This document shows, one piece after another, positions 1 to 11,018 of a DNA stretch of 33,945 nt. How positions within the stretch are numbered: position 1 is the first letter of the stretch; each line of letters starts with the position of its first letter. Position numbers and translations under genes: made by a program. Source of the stretch: Burkholderiaceae bacterium (lineage in GTDB: Bacteria; Pseudomonadota; Gammaproteobacteria; Burkholderiales; Burkholderiaceae_C); NCBI GenBank assembly GCA_019234815.1, contig JAFALA010000124.1, forward strand, positions 1 to 33,945, read 5' to 3'. The notes beneath the pieces were generated by a model. That model had not been told where the DNA came from. It did not search any database and saw nothing but the letters and a program-made list of their open reading frames with translations.

Positions 1-1372
1 TGTAGCCCTGGCCGATGCCCAGCGAGATGGTCTCGCCCGCGTACCAGCGCTTCTGCTCGGGGCGCTTGTAGGTGTTGCGCTTCCATTCGGTCGAGGGCAG
101 CACGCCCCGGACCTCGCCGAAGATGTCGATGCCGGTGACCGATCCGAAGCCGAACTTCTGCACTTCGTCATGGATCAGGTCCACCCCCATGTCGTTGGCC
201 AGCATGTAGTAGTACACGTCGCACGACTGCACGATGGACTTGTACATGTCCACGGTGCCGTGCCCCCCCTCCTTGTCATCGCGGAAGCGGTGGTTGCCGA
301 ACATGAAATAGCCCGGGTCGAAGATGGTCTGCTGGGGCGTGCGCTTGCCGGTCTCCAATGCCGCCAGGGCCATGAAGGGCTTGTAGGTCGAACCCGGCGG
401 GTAGGTGCCGCGCAAGGCCCGGTTCAGCAGCGGCTTGTCGGGCGAGTCGTTGAGGGCCTGCCAGTTCTCCTGGTCGATGCCGTCGACGAAGAGGTTGGGG
501 TCGAAGGTGGGCTTGCTCACGAAGGCCAGCACTTCGCCGGTCTTGGGGTCCAGCGCCACCATCGCGCCACGGCGGTCGCCGAACAGGTCCTCGACCAGCT
601 TCTGCAGCTTGATGTCGATCGACAGCACCACGGTGTTGCCCGGGGTCGCCGGGTGGCTGCTGAGGCGGCGCACCGCGCGCCCGCCGGCGGAGGTCTCCAT
701 CAGCTCGAAGCCGGTGGTGCCATGGAGCTGGCTCTCGTAGCTCTGTTCGACGCCGAGCTTGCCGATGTACTCGGTGCCGCGGTAATTGGCCTCGTCGTCG
801 GAATCCTGGATCTCTTCCTTTTCCTTCTCGTTGATGCGGCCGATGTAGCCGATCACATGGCTGGCCAGCTCACCATAGGGGTAGTTGCGGAACAGCCGGG
901 CCTTGATCTCCACACCGGGGAAGCGGAAGCGCTGCGCCGCGAAGCGCGCCACCTCCTCGTCGGACAGCCGGGTGCGGATGGGCAGTGAATCGAAGCTGCG
1001 CGACTCCTCCGAGAGCTTCTTGAAGCGGCGCCGGTCGCGCGGCTGGACGTCGACCACCTTGGCCAGTTCATCGATCAGGTCCTCGATGGGCTGGAGGGTC
1101 TTGGAGGGTGTGATCTCCAGCGTGTAGGCCGAATAGTTGCTGGCCAGCACCACCCCGTTGCGGTCCACGATCAGGCCCCGGTTGGGCACGATGGGCACGA
1201 CGGCGGTGCGGTTGTTCTCGGCCTGTTCGGCCAGGTCGGCGTGGCGCACCACCTGCAGGTAGAGCAGGCGCGCCGCCACCAGCGAGAAGCAGAGGATGAC
1301 CCCCAGCCCCGCCACCAGCACCCGGGTGCGGAAGCGCGAGAGATCGGCTTCGACGTTGCGCAGCTCGGTCAT
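1..1372 (-). CDS. mrdA: Penicillin-binding protein 2 (transpeptidase), C-terminus outside window
   Basis: This is PBP2, the transpeptidase that cross-links septum-independent peptidoglycan during cell elongation, working with RodA and MreBCD in the inner membrane. I translated the minus strand from the ATG at 1372; 457 codons are present before the window edge. Visible are a single N-terminal membrane anchor (about residues 16-40), the PBP dimerisation region, and the catalytic SxxK motif PPGSTYKP with the nucleophile at Ser328, close to the E. coli position. An SxN-equivalent QSCDVYYYM follows. The KTG motif would lie beyond base 1. It is the last visible gene of the mreBCD-mrdA cluster, 95 bp after mreD. 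rodA usually follows in this order but is not in the window. Confidence 0.95.
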   Translation of the reverse strand, partial: MTELRNVEADLSRFRTRVLVAGLGVILCFSLVAARLLYLQVVRHADLAEQAENNRTAVVPIVPNRGLIVDRNGVVLASNYSAYTLEITPSKTLQPIEDLIDELAKVVDVQPRDRRRFKKLSEESRSFDSLPIRTRLSDEEVARFAAQRFRFPGVEIKARLFRNYPYGELASHVIGYIGRINEKEKEEIQDSDDEANYRGTEYIGKLGVEQSYESQLHGTTGFELMETSAGGRAVRRLSSHPATPGNTVVLSIDIKLQKLVEDLFGDRRGAMVALDPKTGEVLAFVSKPTFDPNLFVDGIDQENWQALNDSPDKPLLNRALRGTYPPGSTYKPFMALAALETGKRTPQQTIFDPGYFMFGNHRFRDDKEGGHGTVDMYKSIVQSCDVYYYMLANDMGVDLIHDEVQKFGFGSVTGIDIFGEVRGVLPSTEWKRNTYKRPEQKRWYAGETISLGIGQGY

Positions 1373-1467
1373 GCGCCCCTCCAGGGCGGGGTGGCGCCCG
1401 GCTTGCACCGCGAGGGCGGACAGGACGGCGCCGGGGCGTCAGGCAGCGGCAACAGAAGACTCATGAC

Positions 1468-1989
1468 TCACAACGGACGGTTCTGGTCGCGGTCCGGCGG
1501 GCGGCGCTGTGGTGCCAGCAGACCCCAGTGGGCCAACGGCCACAGGACCGCCTCGCACAAGGCCGCCAACAGGAACCAGAAGCCCGGGAACACCCCGCCC
1601 ATGGCCAGGCGCAGCAGCAGCTCGATCAGGTGCGAAGCCAGGAACAGCGGAAACAGCTGCAGCGCCTGGGACAGCGCGCCGAACCACAGCAGCCGCCGTT
1701 GCATGGCCAGGGCCAGGTAGCTCAGGGCGCAGTAGGCCAGCGCGTGCTGGCCCAGCAGGGAAGACTGGTGCACGTCCATGATGACGCCGAAGACGAAGGC
1801 GGCCCCCATGCCGACGCGCAGCGGCTGGTGCACCGACCAGAACACCAGCAGCAGCATCAGCACATCGGGCATGCCCGGCAGGCGCCCCAGCGGCAGCATG
1901 TTGACCAGCAGGCCCGCCACCAGAGACGCCCAGATGAACACCGGATTGGCCGGCAGCAGGAGCTGCTGGCCGCTGGCCTTGCCCATCAT
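1468..1989 (-). CDS. mreD: Rod-shape-determining membrane protein MreD
   Basis: MreD is a small polytopic inner-membrane protein of the elongasome. The 173-residue product is very hydrophobic, with about five to six membrane segments. It has the family's typical short charged C-terminus and internal LPLGRLPGMPDVLMLLLVFW-type region. Its ATG overlaps the mreC stop by four bases (1986-1989), so translational coupling with mreC is likely. Its position between mreC and mrdA supports the call, because MreD is poorly conserved in sequence. Confidence 0.93.
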   Translation of the reverse strand: MMGKASGQQLLLPANPVFIWASLVAGLLVNMLPLGRLPGMPDVLMLLLVFWSVHQPLRVGMGAAFVFGVIMDVHQSSLLGQHALAYCALSYLALAMQRRLLWFGALSQALQLFPLFLASHLIELLLRLAMGGVFPGFWFLLAALCEAVLWPLAHWGLLAPQRRPPDRDQNRPL

Positions 1990-2906
1990 TTGCGTGCTCC
2001 CTTGCGGCTGCCGGCCGCAGGCACTTCCACCGGCTGCGGGCGCGGCGGCATCTGCGAGCCCACCGGCGACAGCACCATCACATGCCGGGTGGCGCTGACC
2101 AGGGCCAGCGGCAGGCAGTGGATGCGGGCGAAGGCCGAATCGGCGCGGCGCTCGACCTTGTCCACCCGGGCCACCTGCAGACCCGGCGGGTACACGCCGT
2201 CGACCCCGCTGGTGGACAGCAGATCACCGTCCTGCACATCGGCATTGGCCGGCATGAAACGCAGCTCCAGGCCGCCGCTGCCCAGTGAATCGCCATAGGC
2301 GACACTGCGCGCGCCGGTGCGGGTGTTGAGCACGGGGATCGCGAAATCACGGTCGATGACCAGGGTGACCTCGGCCATCAGCGGCTCGACACGGGTGACC
2401 TGCCCCAGCACGCCGGCCTCGTCGATCACCGGCGCGCCGAGCTGCACGTTCTTGAGCTGCCCCTTGTCGATGACGACCCGGCGCGTGTAGGGGTCGGGCG
2501 CGTCGTACAGCACCTCGGCGGCCTGGCCCTGGGCCTGCAGACGCTGGTTCAGGGTCAGCAGGCCGCGCAGGCGTGCGTTCTCGTGCAGCAGCTCCTCGAC
2601 CTGACTGGCCCGCTGCGACAGCAGGGCCAGCTTGCGACGGGCATCCTCCTCGACCACCTGGGCCTGCTGCAGCGACTCGAAGTAGCCGCTGCCGCCCTGG
2701 ATCCAGCGCACCGGCTGCAGGGCCAGCCATTGCATCGGGTACAGCACGGTCGAGACCACCGCCCGCACCGGCTGGGTGATCTGGAAACGGACATCGGCCA
2801 CCATCAGGAACAGGGACAGGGCGCTGAAGAACAGCAGCCGCGACAGCGCCGACGGCCCCTGTTTGAAGAACGGAGGTGGATTGCGATCCAGGGTCCCGAG
2901 AGGCAT
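1986..2906 (-). CDS. mreC: Rod-shape-determining protein MreC
   Basis: MreC is the periplasmic scaffold that connects MreB filaments to PBP2 and regulates it. The 306-residue product has a short cytoplasmic tail, one membrane segment (about residues 20-38), a heptad-rich coiled coil (about 65-115) and the beta-rich MreC core (about 115-275) with motifs such as VIDKGQ and GVLGQV. It ends in a proline- and lysine-rich tail. It starts 82 bp after the mreB stop; a clear hairpin with a T-run sits in that gap, so mreC may be expressed below mreB. Confidence 0.96.
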   Translation of the reverse strand: MPLGTLDRNPPPFFKQGPSALSRLLFFSALSLFLMVADVRFQITQPVRAVVSTVLYPMQWLALQPVRWIQGGSGYFESLQQAQVVEEDARRKLALLSQRASQVEELLHENARLRGLLTLNQRLQAQGQAAEVLYDAPDPYTRRVVIDKGQLKNVQLGAPVIDEAGVLGQVTRVEPLMAEVTLVIDRDFAIPVLNTRTGARSVAYGDSLGSGGLELRFMPANADVQDGDLLSTSGVDGVYPPGLQVARVDKVERRADSAFARIHCLPLALVSATRHVMVLSPVGSQMPPRPQPVEVPAAGSRKGARK

Positions 2907-2935
2907 GTTCGCTTAAACCAGAATCACCAGGATGG

Positions 2936-2969
2936 AAAAAGCCGGCTGCAACCTGCGGGGCAGCCGGCT
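2936..2969 (-). terminator. Rho-independent terminator between mreB and mreC
   Basis: On the minus strand, perfect 9-bp arms AGCCGGCTG and CAGCCGGCT (2961-2969 and 2940-2948) enclose a 12-nt loop. A run of five T follows at 2940-2936. It lies 20 bp after the mreB stop and before mreC, so it should end part of the mreB transcripts and lower mreCD-mrdA expression relative to mreB. Confidence 0.85.
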
Positions 2970-2988
2970 CGACATGGTGCTGCGGCCC

Positions 2989-4167
<1,179 letters not shown>

Positions 4168-4268
4168 TCAAGTAAAAGGCCTGTGCCACGCAGCCTGGTT
4201 ACCATGGAGATAAGCGGAGATAATACCCGATCACCCGTTTGTTTGGCCTCGGATTGACCTGGATGCAA

Positions 4269-4282
4269 GGCTGAATTCAGCC
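4269..4282. repeat. 14-bp perfect palindrome in gatC leader
   Basis: GGCTGAATTCAGCC equals its own reverse complement. It lies 55 bp before the gatC start, downstream of the possible -10 at 4219. It could be a dimer-binding operator or a chance palindrome; no regulator is suggested by the sequence. Confidence 0.4.
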
Positions 4283-4337
4283 CCAAGCACTGGTTCAATC
4301 CGACCCGCCGCCCCTCCGTTTTCATCTGGTTTTCACC

Positions 4338-4646
4338 ATGGCATTGACCCCTCAAGACGTGAGCCGCATCGCGCATCTCGCCCGCCTGGAGCTTTCAGAC
4401 GGCGAACAATCGGCCCTGCTCGGCCAGTTGAACGGCTTTTTCTCCATCGTCGAACAGATGAGCGCCGTGGACACCAGCGGCGTCGAGCCGCTGTACACGC
4501 CGCTGTCGGCCGTGCAGCACGTCAGCCTGCGCCTGCGCGAGGACCGCGTCACCGAGACCGAGACGATAGATCAGCGCGAGCTCAAGCAACGCAGCGCACC
4601 CGCCGTGGAAGACGGCCTGTTCCTGGTTCCCAAGGTCATCGAATGA
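4338..4646 (+). CDS. gatC: Asp-tRNA(Asn)/Glu-tRNA(Gln) amidotransferase subunit C
   Basis: GatC is the small stabilising subunit of the GatCAB amidotransferase, which converts misacylated Glu-tRNA(Gln) or Asp-tRNA(Asn) to the correct amide form. The 102-residue product matches the family: an N-terminal helical part with [13 protein letters not shown], a central [16 protein letters not shown] linker and a C-terminal LFLVPKVIE tail, where VPKV is typical. It overlaps gatA by four bases (ATGA at 4643-4646). It is the first gene of gatCAB. Confidence 0.96.
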   Translation: MALTPQDVSRIAHLARLELSDGEQSALLGQLNGFFSIVEQMSAVDTSGVEPLYTPLSAVQHVSLRLREDRVTETETIDQRELKQRSAPAVEDGLFLVPKVIE

Positions 4647-6136
4647 AATCTTTACATGACATGGGAGTGGCTGAAACCCGCCAAGCCCTGCAATCCAAGC
4701 AAGTTTCCAGCGTCGAACTGACCCAGGCCCTGCTGGACCGCGCCGCCGCGCACCAGCACCTGGGCGCCTTCCTGCACCTGGACGCCGAAGCCGCCCTGGC
4801 GCGCGCCGCCGCCGCCGACGCCCGCCTGGCCGCAGGCGAGAGCGGCGCGCTGATCGGCGTGCCGCTGGCCCACAAGGACATCTTCGTCACCGCCGACATG
4901 CCGACCACAGCCGGCTCGAAAATGCTCGAAGGCTATCGCAGCCCCTTCGACGCCACCGTGGTGGCGCGGCTGAACGCCGCCGGCACGGTGTCCCTGGGCA
5001 AGCTCAACTGCGACGAATACGCCATGGGCTCGGCCAACGAGAACTCGGCCTATTTCCCGGCCACCAATCCTTGGGACACCACGCGCGTGCCCGGCGGCTC
5101 CTCGGGCGGCTCGGCAGCTGCTGTTGCAGCACGCCTGCTGCCCGGCGCCACCGGCACCGACACCGGCGGCTCGATCCGCCAGCCGGCCAGCTTCACCGGC
5201 ATCACCGGCATCAAGCCGACCTACGGCGTGTGCTCGCGTTACGGCATGATCGCCTTCGCCTCCAGCCTGGACCAGGCCGGCCCGATGGCCCGCTCGGCCG
5301 AGGACTGCGCGCTGCTGCTGTCCGCCATGAGCGGCTTCGACGAGCGCGACGCCACCAGCGTGCAGCAGGCGCCGCAGGACTTCCATGCCCAGATGCTGCA
5401 GCCCCGCGAGGGAGCCAGCGCCGCGCAGCCGCTCAAGGGCCTGCGCATCGGGCTGCCGCGCGAGTTCTTCCCGGCCGCACTGGCCGCCGACGTCGACGGC
5501 GCCGTGCGCGCCGGCCTCAAGGAGCTGGAAAAGTTGGGCGCCACCTTGGTGGACGTGAGCCTGCCGCGCACCGAGCTGGCGATTCCGGTCTATTACATCA
5601 TTGCGCCGGCCGAAGCCAGCTCCAACCTGAGCCGCTTCGATGGCGTCAAGTTCGGCCATCGTGCAGCCAAGTACACCGATCTGCTCGATATGTACAAGAA
5701 AACTCGCGCCGAGGGCTTTGGCGCCGAGGTCAAGCGGCGCATCATGATCGGCACCTACGTGCTCTCGCACGGCTACTACGACGCCTACTACCTGCAGGCC
5801 CAGAAACTGCGCCGCATGATCGCCGACGATTTCCAGGCCTGCTTTCGGCAGTGCGACCTGATCGCCGGCCCGGTGGCACCCAGCGTGGCCTGGAAGGCCG
5901 GCGAAGGCGCGGAAGACCCGGTCAAGGCCTATCTCGCCGACATCTTCACGCTGCCGGGTTCGCTGGCCGGCCTGCCCGGCATGAGTGTGCCGGTGGGCTT
6001 TGGCGAAGGCGGCATGCCGGTGGGCCTGCAGCTGCTGGGCAACTATTTCAAGGAAGGCCAGCTGCTGCATGCCGCGCATGCGCTGCAGCAGGCCACCGAC
6101 TGGCACCGTGCCAGCCCGGTCAGCCGCCCGTTCTGA
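4643..6136 (+). CDS. gatA: Asp-tRNA(Asn)/Glu-tRNA(Gln) amidotransferase subunit A
   Basis: GatA is the glutaminase/amidase subunit that releases ammonia from glutamine for the transamidation. At 497 residues it has normal family length. The amidase-signature catalytic triad is complete: Lys78 in PLAHKDIF, Ser153 in [14 protein letters not shown], and the nucleophile Ser177 in [12 protein letters not shown]. The [19 protein letters not shown] segment typical of GatA follows near residue 315. Its start overlaps the gatC stop, and gatB follows after 21 bp, so the three subunits are co-expressed. Confidence 0.98.
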   Translation: MKSLHDMGVAETRQALQSKQVSSVELTQALLDRAAAHQHLGAFLHLDAEAALARAAAADARLAAGESGALIGVPLAHKDIFVTADMPTTAGSKMLEGYRSPFDATVVARLNAAGTVSLGKLNCDEYAMGSANENSAYFPATNPWDTTRVPGGSSGGSAAAVAARLLPGATGTDTGGSIRQPASFTGITGIKPTYGVCSRYGMIAFASSLDQAGPMARSAEDCALLLSAMSGFDERDATSVQQAPQDFHAQMLQPREGASAAQPLKGLRIGLPREFFPAALAADVDGAVRAGLKELEKLGATLVDVSLPRTELAIPVYYIIAPAEASSNLSRFDGVKFGHRAAKYTDLLDMYKKTRAEGFGAEVKRRIMIGTYVLSHGYYDAYYLQAQKLRRMIADDFQACFRQCDLIAGPVAPSVAWKAGEGAEDPVKAYLADIFTLPGSLAGLPGMSVPVGFGEGGMPVGLQLLGNYFKEGQLLHAAHALQQATDWHRASPVSRPF

Positions 6137-6157
6137 ATCCAACCGAATCGCATTCAC

Positions 6158-7606
6158 ATGGCAAACAGCAAACTCGTGCGCGGCTATGAGGTCGTGATCG
6201 GCCTGGAAAACCACGTCCAGCTCTCCACGCAGAGCAAGATCTTCAGCGGTTCGTCGACCGCCTTCGGCGCCGCACCCAATACCCAGGCCTCGCCGGTGGA
6301 CCTGGCGCTGCCGGGCACGCTGCCGGTGCTGAACCGCGCGGCGGTGGAGCGTGCCATCCGCTTCGGCCTGGCGGTCGGCGCCAAGGTGGCGCCGCTGTCG
6401 ATCTTCGCGCGCAAAAACTATTTCTACCCCGACCTGCCCAAAGGCTACCAGATCAGCCAGTTCGAGATCCCGGTGGTGCAGGGTGGCCAGGTGGAGTTCT
6501 TCGTCGGCGAGGAAAGGAAGACGGTGCGCCTGACCCGCGCCCACCTAGAGGAAGACGCGGGAAAAAGCCTGCACGAGGACTACCACGGCCAGACCGGCAT
6601 CGACCTGAACCGCGCCGGCACGCCGCTCTTGGAAATCGTCTCCGAGCCCGACATGCGCTCGGGCGCCGAGGCCGCCGAATACGCCAAGACCCTGCACGCC
6701 CTGGTGATGTGGCTGGGCATCTGCGACGGCAACATGCAGGAAGGGTCGTTCCGCTGCGACGTCAACGTCTCGGTGCGCCGCCCCGGCGAACCCTATGGCA
6801 CGCGCCGCGAAATCAAGAACCTGAACAGCTTCCGCTACCTGCTGCAGGCGGTCGATTTCGAGGTGAACTGGCAGATCGACCAGATCGAGGACGGCCTGCC
6901 CATCCAGCAGGCCACCGTGCTGTTCAACCCCGACACGGGCGAGACCCGCGCGATGCGCAGCAAGGAAGACTCGGCCGACTACCGCTACTTCCCCGACCCC
7001 GACCTGCCGCCGCTGGTGATTGCGAATGACTGGGTGGAGCGCGTGCGCGGTGAGATGCCCGAGCTGCCGGCCGTGATGGCCGCCCGCTTCCAGAACGAGG
7101 ACGGCCTGCCCGCCTACGACGCCGCCATGATGACGGCCAGCTTGGCCCTGGCGCGCTTCTACGAGGCGGCCAAGGCGCTGGGCGCTCAACCGAAGCTGGT
7201 CGCCAACTGGCTGATGGGCGAGGTGTCGCGCCGCCTCAACAGCGAGGAGCGCAGTATCGAGTCCAGCCCGGTGAGCGCCGCGCAACTGGCGGCGCTAATC
7301 CTGCGCATCCAGGACGGCACGGTCTCGAACAATGCCGCCAGGCAGGTGTTCGACAGCCTCTGGAACGCAGAAGGCTCGGACGTGGACGCGCTGATCGAGT
7401 CCAAGGGTCTGAAGCAGATGAGCGACACCGGCGAGCTCGAACGCATCCTCGACGAGGTGCTGGCCGCCAACGCCAAGTCGGTCGAGGAGTTCCGCGCCGG
7501 CAAGGAAAAGGCCTTCAACGCGCTGGTGGGCCAGGCCATGAAGGCCACCAAGGGCAAGGCCAATCCGACGCAGGTCAACGAGCTGCTGAAGAAGAAGCTG
7601 GGCTGA
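6158..7606 (+). CDS. gatB: Asp-tRNA(Asn)/Glu-tRNA(Gln) amidotransferase subunit B
   Basis: GatB activates the misacylated tRNA by phosphorylation and carries out the amide transfer. The 482-residue product shows the GatB N-terminal domain ([65 protein letters not shown]). It ends in the YqeY-like tRNA-binding tail ([18 protein letters not shown]) at about residues 410-482. It is full length with no visible damage and is the third gene of gatCAB. Confidence 0.98.
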   Translation: MANSKLVRGYEVVIGLENHVQLSTQSKIFSGSSTAFGAAPNTQASPVDLALPGTLPVLNRAAVERAIRFGLAVGAKVAPLSIFARKNYFYPDLPKGYQISQFEIPVVQGGQVEFFVGEERKTVRLTRAHLEEDAGKSLHEDYHGQTGIDLNRAGTPLLEIVSEPDMRSGAEAAEYAKTLHALVMWLGICDGNMQEGSFRCDVNVSVRRPGEPYGTRREIKNLNSFRYLLQAVDFEVNWQIDQIEDGLPIQQATVLFNPDTGETRAMRSKEDSADYRYFPDPDLPPLVIANDWVERVRGEMPELPAVMAARFQNEDGLPAYDAAMMTASLALARFYEAAKALGAQPKLVANWLMGEVSRRLNSEERSIESSPVSAAQLAALILRIQDGTVSNNAARQVFDSLWNAEGSDVDALIESKGLKQMSDTGELERILDEVLAANAKSVEEFRAGKEKAFNALVGQAMKATKGKANPTQVNELLKKKLG

Positions 7607-7623
7607 CCCGCTTTCGGCATCGC

Positions 7624-8628
7624 ATGGCGCGCTCCAGGCTGATCCCTGACAACTTCACGCTGGCCCTGGCCGGCACCGTGACGCTGGCCAGCCTGTTTCC
7701 GGTGTCTGGGGCATGGGCCGGCCTGTTCGAGCAGATCACGACCGCCGCGATCAGCCTGCTGTTCTTCCTGCACGGCGCCAAGCTGTCGCGCCAAGCGGTC
7801 ATCGCGGGCATCGCGCACTGGCGCCTGCACCTGCTGGTGGTGGCCAGCACCTTTGCGGTCTTCCCGCTGCTGGGCTGGATGCTCAGGCCGCTGCTGCAGC
7901 CCTTGGTGACGCCCGAACTCTACATGGGTGTGCTGTTCCTTTGCGCGCTGCCGGCGACGGTGCAGTCGGCCATCGCCTTCACGGCCATGGCGCGCGGCAA
8001 CATGCCCGCAGCCATCTGCAGCGCGTCGGGCTCGACCTTGATGGGCATCGTCATCACGCCCCTGCTGGTCAGCCTGCTGCTGTCGCGCCAGGCCCAGGCG
8101 AGCGACCCTTGGAGCGCCATAGGCCACATCACGCTGCAGCTGTTCGTGCCGTTCCTCGCCGGCCACCTGCTGCGTCCCTGGATCGGCAAGTTCGTGTTCC
8201 AGCGCGCGGCGGTGTTGAAGCTGGTCGACCAGGGCTCGATCCTGCTGGTCGTGTTCACGGCCTTCAGCGCCGCGGTGCGCGAAGGGCTGTGGCATCAGAT
8301 GCCGCTGCGCTCGCTGTTGGGCCTGCTGGTGGTCTGCGCGGCCATCCTGACGATCGCCCTGGCCTTCACCACCTGGATCTCGCGCCGACTGGGCTTTTCC
8401 AAGGAGGACGAGATCACCATCGTCTTCTGCGGCTCCAAGAAAAGCCTGGCCAGCGGCGTGCCCATGGCCAAGGTGCTGTTTGCCTCGCACACCGTCGGCG
8501 TCATCGTGCTGCCGCTGATGCTGTTCCACCAGATGCAGCTGATGGTGTGCGCCGTGCTCGCGCAGCGCTACGCGCGCCGGCCACAGGTGGAGCCAAAGCC
8601 GCACGCCGTCGGCGCCACGGCGCATTGA
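7624..8628 (+). CDS. Bile acid:sodium symporter family (YfeH-like) transporter
   Basis: This 334-residue inner-membrane protein has about nine to ten hydrophobic helices. Its family is recognised from the fold and motifs: FLHGAKLSR near residue 50, the LPATVQSAIAFTAMARGN crossover region near residue 120, and FCGSKKSLASGVPMAKVL near residue 275. These are typical of the SBF-like (YfeH/DUF4137) branch, whose substrates are mostly unknown. It starts 17 bp after gatB on the same strand, with no terminator in between, so it may be read through from gatCAB; functional coupling is not implied. The start has no strong ribosome-binding site. Confidence 0.85.
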   Translation: MARSRLIPDNFTLALAGTVTLASLFPVSGAWAGLFEQITTAAISLLFFLHGAKLSRQAVIAGIAHWRLHLLVVASTFAVFPLLGWMLRPLLQPLVTPELYMGVLFLCALPATVQSAIAFTAMARGNMPAAICSASGSTLMGIVITPLLVSLLLSRQAQASDPWSAIGHITLQLFVPFLAGHLLRPWIGKFVFQRAAVLKLVDQGSILLVVFTAFSAAVREGLWHQMPLRSLLGLLVVCAAILTIALAFTTWISRRLGFSKEDEITIVFCGSKKSLASGVPMAKVLFASHTVGVIVLPLMLFHQMQLMVCAVLAQRYARRPQVEPKPHAVGATAH

Positions 8629-8646
8629 GCTGCGCGGATCAGGACC

Positions 8647-9357
8647 TCAACGGATTGCAGCGGCGGTACTCGCCGCAGCCGCAGCGCCCGCATCCGGCGC
8701 CTCCAGGCTGCCCGGTGCGGCGCCGGCCCAGAGCTTCTTGAGCCGCGCCAGCTCGGCGTCGTAGAGGGCATTCACGCGCACCAGCTCGATGCGCTGGTTC
8801 TCGACCAGCTGCTTTTGCGCCTCGGTGGAGGCGTCGTTGCTGTCGATCTGCTGCTTGAGCTTGGACGGCAGGCTGCGGCCCTTGTAGAACTCGGCCTCGT
8901 CGTTCAGCGGCTTGCGCTCGGCCATCAGATCCTTGATGCGCCGCTCGGACGCCTGCATGGCGCGCTTCACGTCGTCCAGCGCGGCGTCCCTGGCGCGCTG
9001 GTGCGCTGCCTCGTTGGGGTAGCGCATCATCAGGTTGCGGTCACGCCGGATCGCATCGTTGCGAGCGGACCGCTCGGCCGCCTGCTTGCGCTCCAGCTGC
9101 TCCTTGGCGGCCTTTTCCTCGGGCGACAGCGCGGGCGGCAGCACGGAGCGCAGGGAGCCGTCGGAATTCAGCACCCGCTGCTCGCGCGCATTGCAATCGA
9201 CGATGGGACGATCGGAGGTCAAGCGCTTGCCGTCGGCGGTCGTGCAGCTGTAGATGCCGCCCGAAGGCGCGGGCGCTTGCGGCATTGCCGCGGCGCAGGC
9301 AAAGCACAGTCCGGCGCTGAGCGCGCGGGGCAGCAATGGGCTGGACAACTTGTACAT
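8647..9357 (-). CDS. DUF4124 domain-containing exported protein
   Basis: The 236-residue product has an N-terminal signal peptide (about residues 1-27, ending near CAAAMPQA). A short DUF4124 module follows at about 33-60 (IYSCTTADGKRLTSDRPI, then a CN pair), a periplasmic domain common in proteobacteria with no firmly known function. The remainder, about 75-215, is highly charged and predicted coiled coil, rich in Arg, Lys, Glu and Gln. An alanine-rich tail ends the protein. Its ATG overlaps the last base of the pyrE stop (TGATG), so it is translationally coupled to pyrE. Confidence 0.8.
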   Translation of the reverse strand: MYKLSSPLLPRALSAGLCFACAAAMPQAPAPSGGIYSCTTADGKRLTSDRPIVDCNAREQRVLNSDGSLRSVLPPALSPEEKAAKEQLERKQAAERSARNDAIRRDRNLMMRYPNEAAHQRARDAALDDVKRAMQASERRIKDLMAERKPLNDEAEFYKGRSLPSKLKQQIDSNDASTEAQKQLVENQRIELVRVNALYDAELARLKKLWAGAAPGSLEAPDAGAAAAASTAAAIR

Positions 9358-10034
9358 CAGACTCCGTAGCGATCTCGATAAGCCTGTACGGCCGTCGAAT
9401 ACGAAGCAACTTCACTGTTGCTGGCTGTTTGCAAGTATTGCAGCAAATCCGACAAGCCAGCAATCGCGCAAACTGAAAGCTTCAGCTGATCGCTGACATA
9501 TTGCACGGCCGACCAGGGCATGTCGACGCCCTGCTCGGCCGCCTTCTCCTGGCGGTCCAGTGCAATGGCCACGGCGCAAGGCGTGGCACCGGCCGCCTGG
9601 ATCATCGCAATCGACTCGCGCACCGAGGTGCCGGCGGAAATCACGTCATCAATGATCAGGACACGGCCCTTGACCGGCGCGCCCACCAGGGTGCCGCCCT
9701 CGCCGTGGTCCTTGGCCTCCTTGCGGTTGTAGGCAAAGGGCTTGTTGTGCCCGCGCCGCGCCAGCTCGACCGACACCGCCGCCGCCAGGGTGATGCCCTT
9801 GTAGGCGGGTCCGAAGATCATGTCGAACTGCAGGCCGCTGGCCAGCAGGCTGTCGGCATAGAAGCCGGCCAGCCGGCCCAGCTTGGCGCCGTCGTCGAAC
9901 AGGCCGGCATTGAAGAAGTAAGGGCTCAGGCGCCCGGCCTTGGTCTTGAACTCGCCAAAGCGCAACACCCCCGACTGCACGGCAAAGGCCACGAATTCCT
10001 GGGCGATGGCGGGGGAGGCGGTACTGACGGTCAT
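9357..10034 (-). CDS. pyrE: Orotate phosphoribosyltransferase
   Basis: PyrE joins orotate to PRPP to make orotidine 5'-phosphate in de novo pyrimidine synthesis. The 225-residue product has the orotate-binding segment GRLSPYFFNAG (about 34-44), the GPAYKG loop (75-80), the flexible catalytic loop RKEAKDHGEGG (104-114), and the PRPP signature VLIIDDVISAGTS (125-137). Length and motifs are normal. It is divergent from xthA, 98 bp away, and overlaps the DUF4124 gene by one base. Confidence 0.97.
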   Translation of the reverse strand: MTVSTASPAIAQEFVAFAVQSGVLRFGEFKTKAGRLSPYFFNAGLFDDGAKLGRLAGFYADSLLASGLQFDMIFGPAYKGITLAAAVSVELARRGHNKPFAYNRKEAKDHGEGGTLVGAPVKGRVLIIDDVISAGTSVRESIAMIQAAGATPCAVAIALDRQEKAAEQGVDMPWSAVQYVSDQLKLSVCAIAGLSDLLQYLQTASNSEVASYSTAVQAYRDRYGV

Positions 10035-10132
10035 GGTTCACTCGATGGGCAAAAGAATTGGGGCATTCTAGGACGCAGCCTTTCGGCCCGGCTGCGATAC
10101 TGCGCGCTTCTATCACCCTCTTTCATCACGCT

Positions 10133-10915
10133 GTGCGCTTCATCACTGCCAACCTCAACGGCATACGCTCTGCCGCCACCAAGGGCTTTTTCGACTGGCT
10201 CGAGCAGCAACAGGCCGACGCGGTCGGCGTGCAGGAAGTCAAGGCGCAGACCGACGTCGTGCAAGGCACCTTCGACCAGGCAGGCGACCTGCAGGGCCAT
10301 TTCCACTACGCCGAGAAAAAGGGCTATTCGGGCGTCGGCCTGTACGTGAAGGAGACCCCCAGCGACATCATCACCGGCGTCGGAGTCGACGAATTCGACC
10401 AGGAAGGCCGCTGGATAGAGAAACGTTTCGACAAGCCCGGCCGCAAGCTCAGCCTGATCAGCTGCTACTTTCCCAGCGGCTCCAGCGGCGAGGAGCGCCA
10501 GGAGGTCAAGTTCCGCTTCCTGGACATGCTCTACCCCCATCTGCTGGCGCTGAAGGCCGAGCGCGAGTTCATCCTCGTCGCCGACGTCAACATCGCCCAC
10601 AAGGAAATCGACCTGAAGAACTGGAAGGGCAACCTGAAGAACAGCGGCTTCCTGCCCGAGGAACGCGCCTGGATGACCAAGCTGCTCGACGATGGCGGCC
10701 TGGTCGACGTGTTCCGCACCCTGAACGACCGCGCCGAGCAATACACCTGGTGGAGCAACCGCGGCCAGGCCTGGGCCAAGAACGTGGGCTGGCGTCTGGA
10801 CTACCACCTGGCCACGCCCGGCGTGGCGGCGCTGGCCCGGCGCGAGGCCATCTACCTGGCACAGCGCTTCTCGGACCATGCGCCCTTGACGGTGGACTAC
10901 GACCTCAAGCTCTGA
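10133..10915 (+). CDS. xthA: Exodeoxyribonuclease III
   Basis: This AP endonuclease/3'-5' exonuclease of base-excision repair belongs to the EEP superfamily. I chose the GTG at 10133 because the family normally begins MRFITANLNGIRSA. An ATG frame opens at 10058, but the extra residues do not resemble the family. The 260-residue product keeps the catalytic residues: Asn in TANLNG, Glu35 in VQEVKAQ, Asp151 and Asn153 in ADVNIAH, the WWSNRGQAWAKNVGWRLDY segment and the Asp248-His249 pair in SDHAPL. No Shine-Dalgarno is evident, consistent with a weak GTG start. Confidence 0.95.
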   Translation: MRFITANLNGIRSAATKGFFDWLEQQQADAVGVQEVKAQTDVVQGTFDQAGDLQGHFHYAEKKGYSGVGLYVKETPSDIITGVGVDEFDQEGRWIEKRFDKPGRKLSLISCYFPSGSSGEERQEVKFRFLDMLYPHLLALKAEREFILVADVNIAHKEIDLKNWKGNLKNSGFLPEERAWMTKLLDDGGLVDVFRTLNDRAEQYTWWSNRGQAWAKNVGWRLDYHLATPGVAALARREAIYLAQRFSDHAPLTVDYDLKL

Positions 10916-11018
10916 ATGCGAAGCGAGGCGAGGTCCGCAAAACCGGCGCAGCCCGCGTCATGGTTCTGCCACCTTGCGCCGCCAATAATGTGCATCCCAA
11001 TCCTGGAGGAGACTTGTC

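Noticed and set aside
4652..6544. 630-residue open frame on the minus strand
   Set aside because: Shadow of gatA and the start of gatB, which have complete catalytic motifs.
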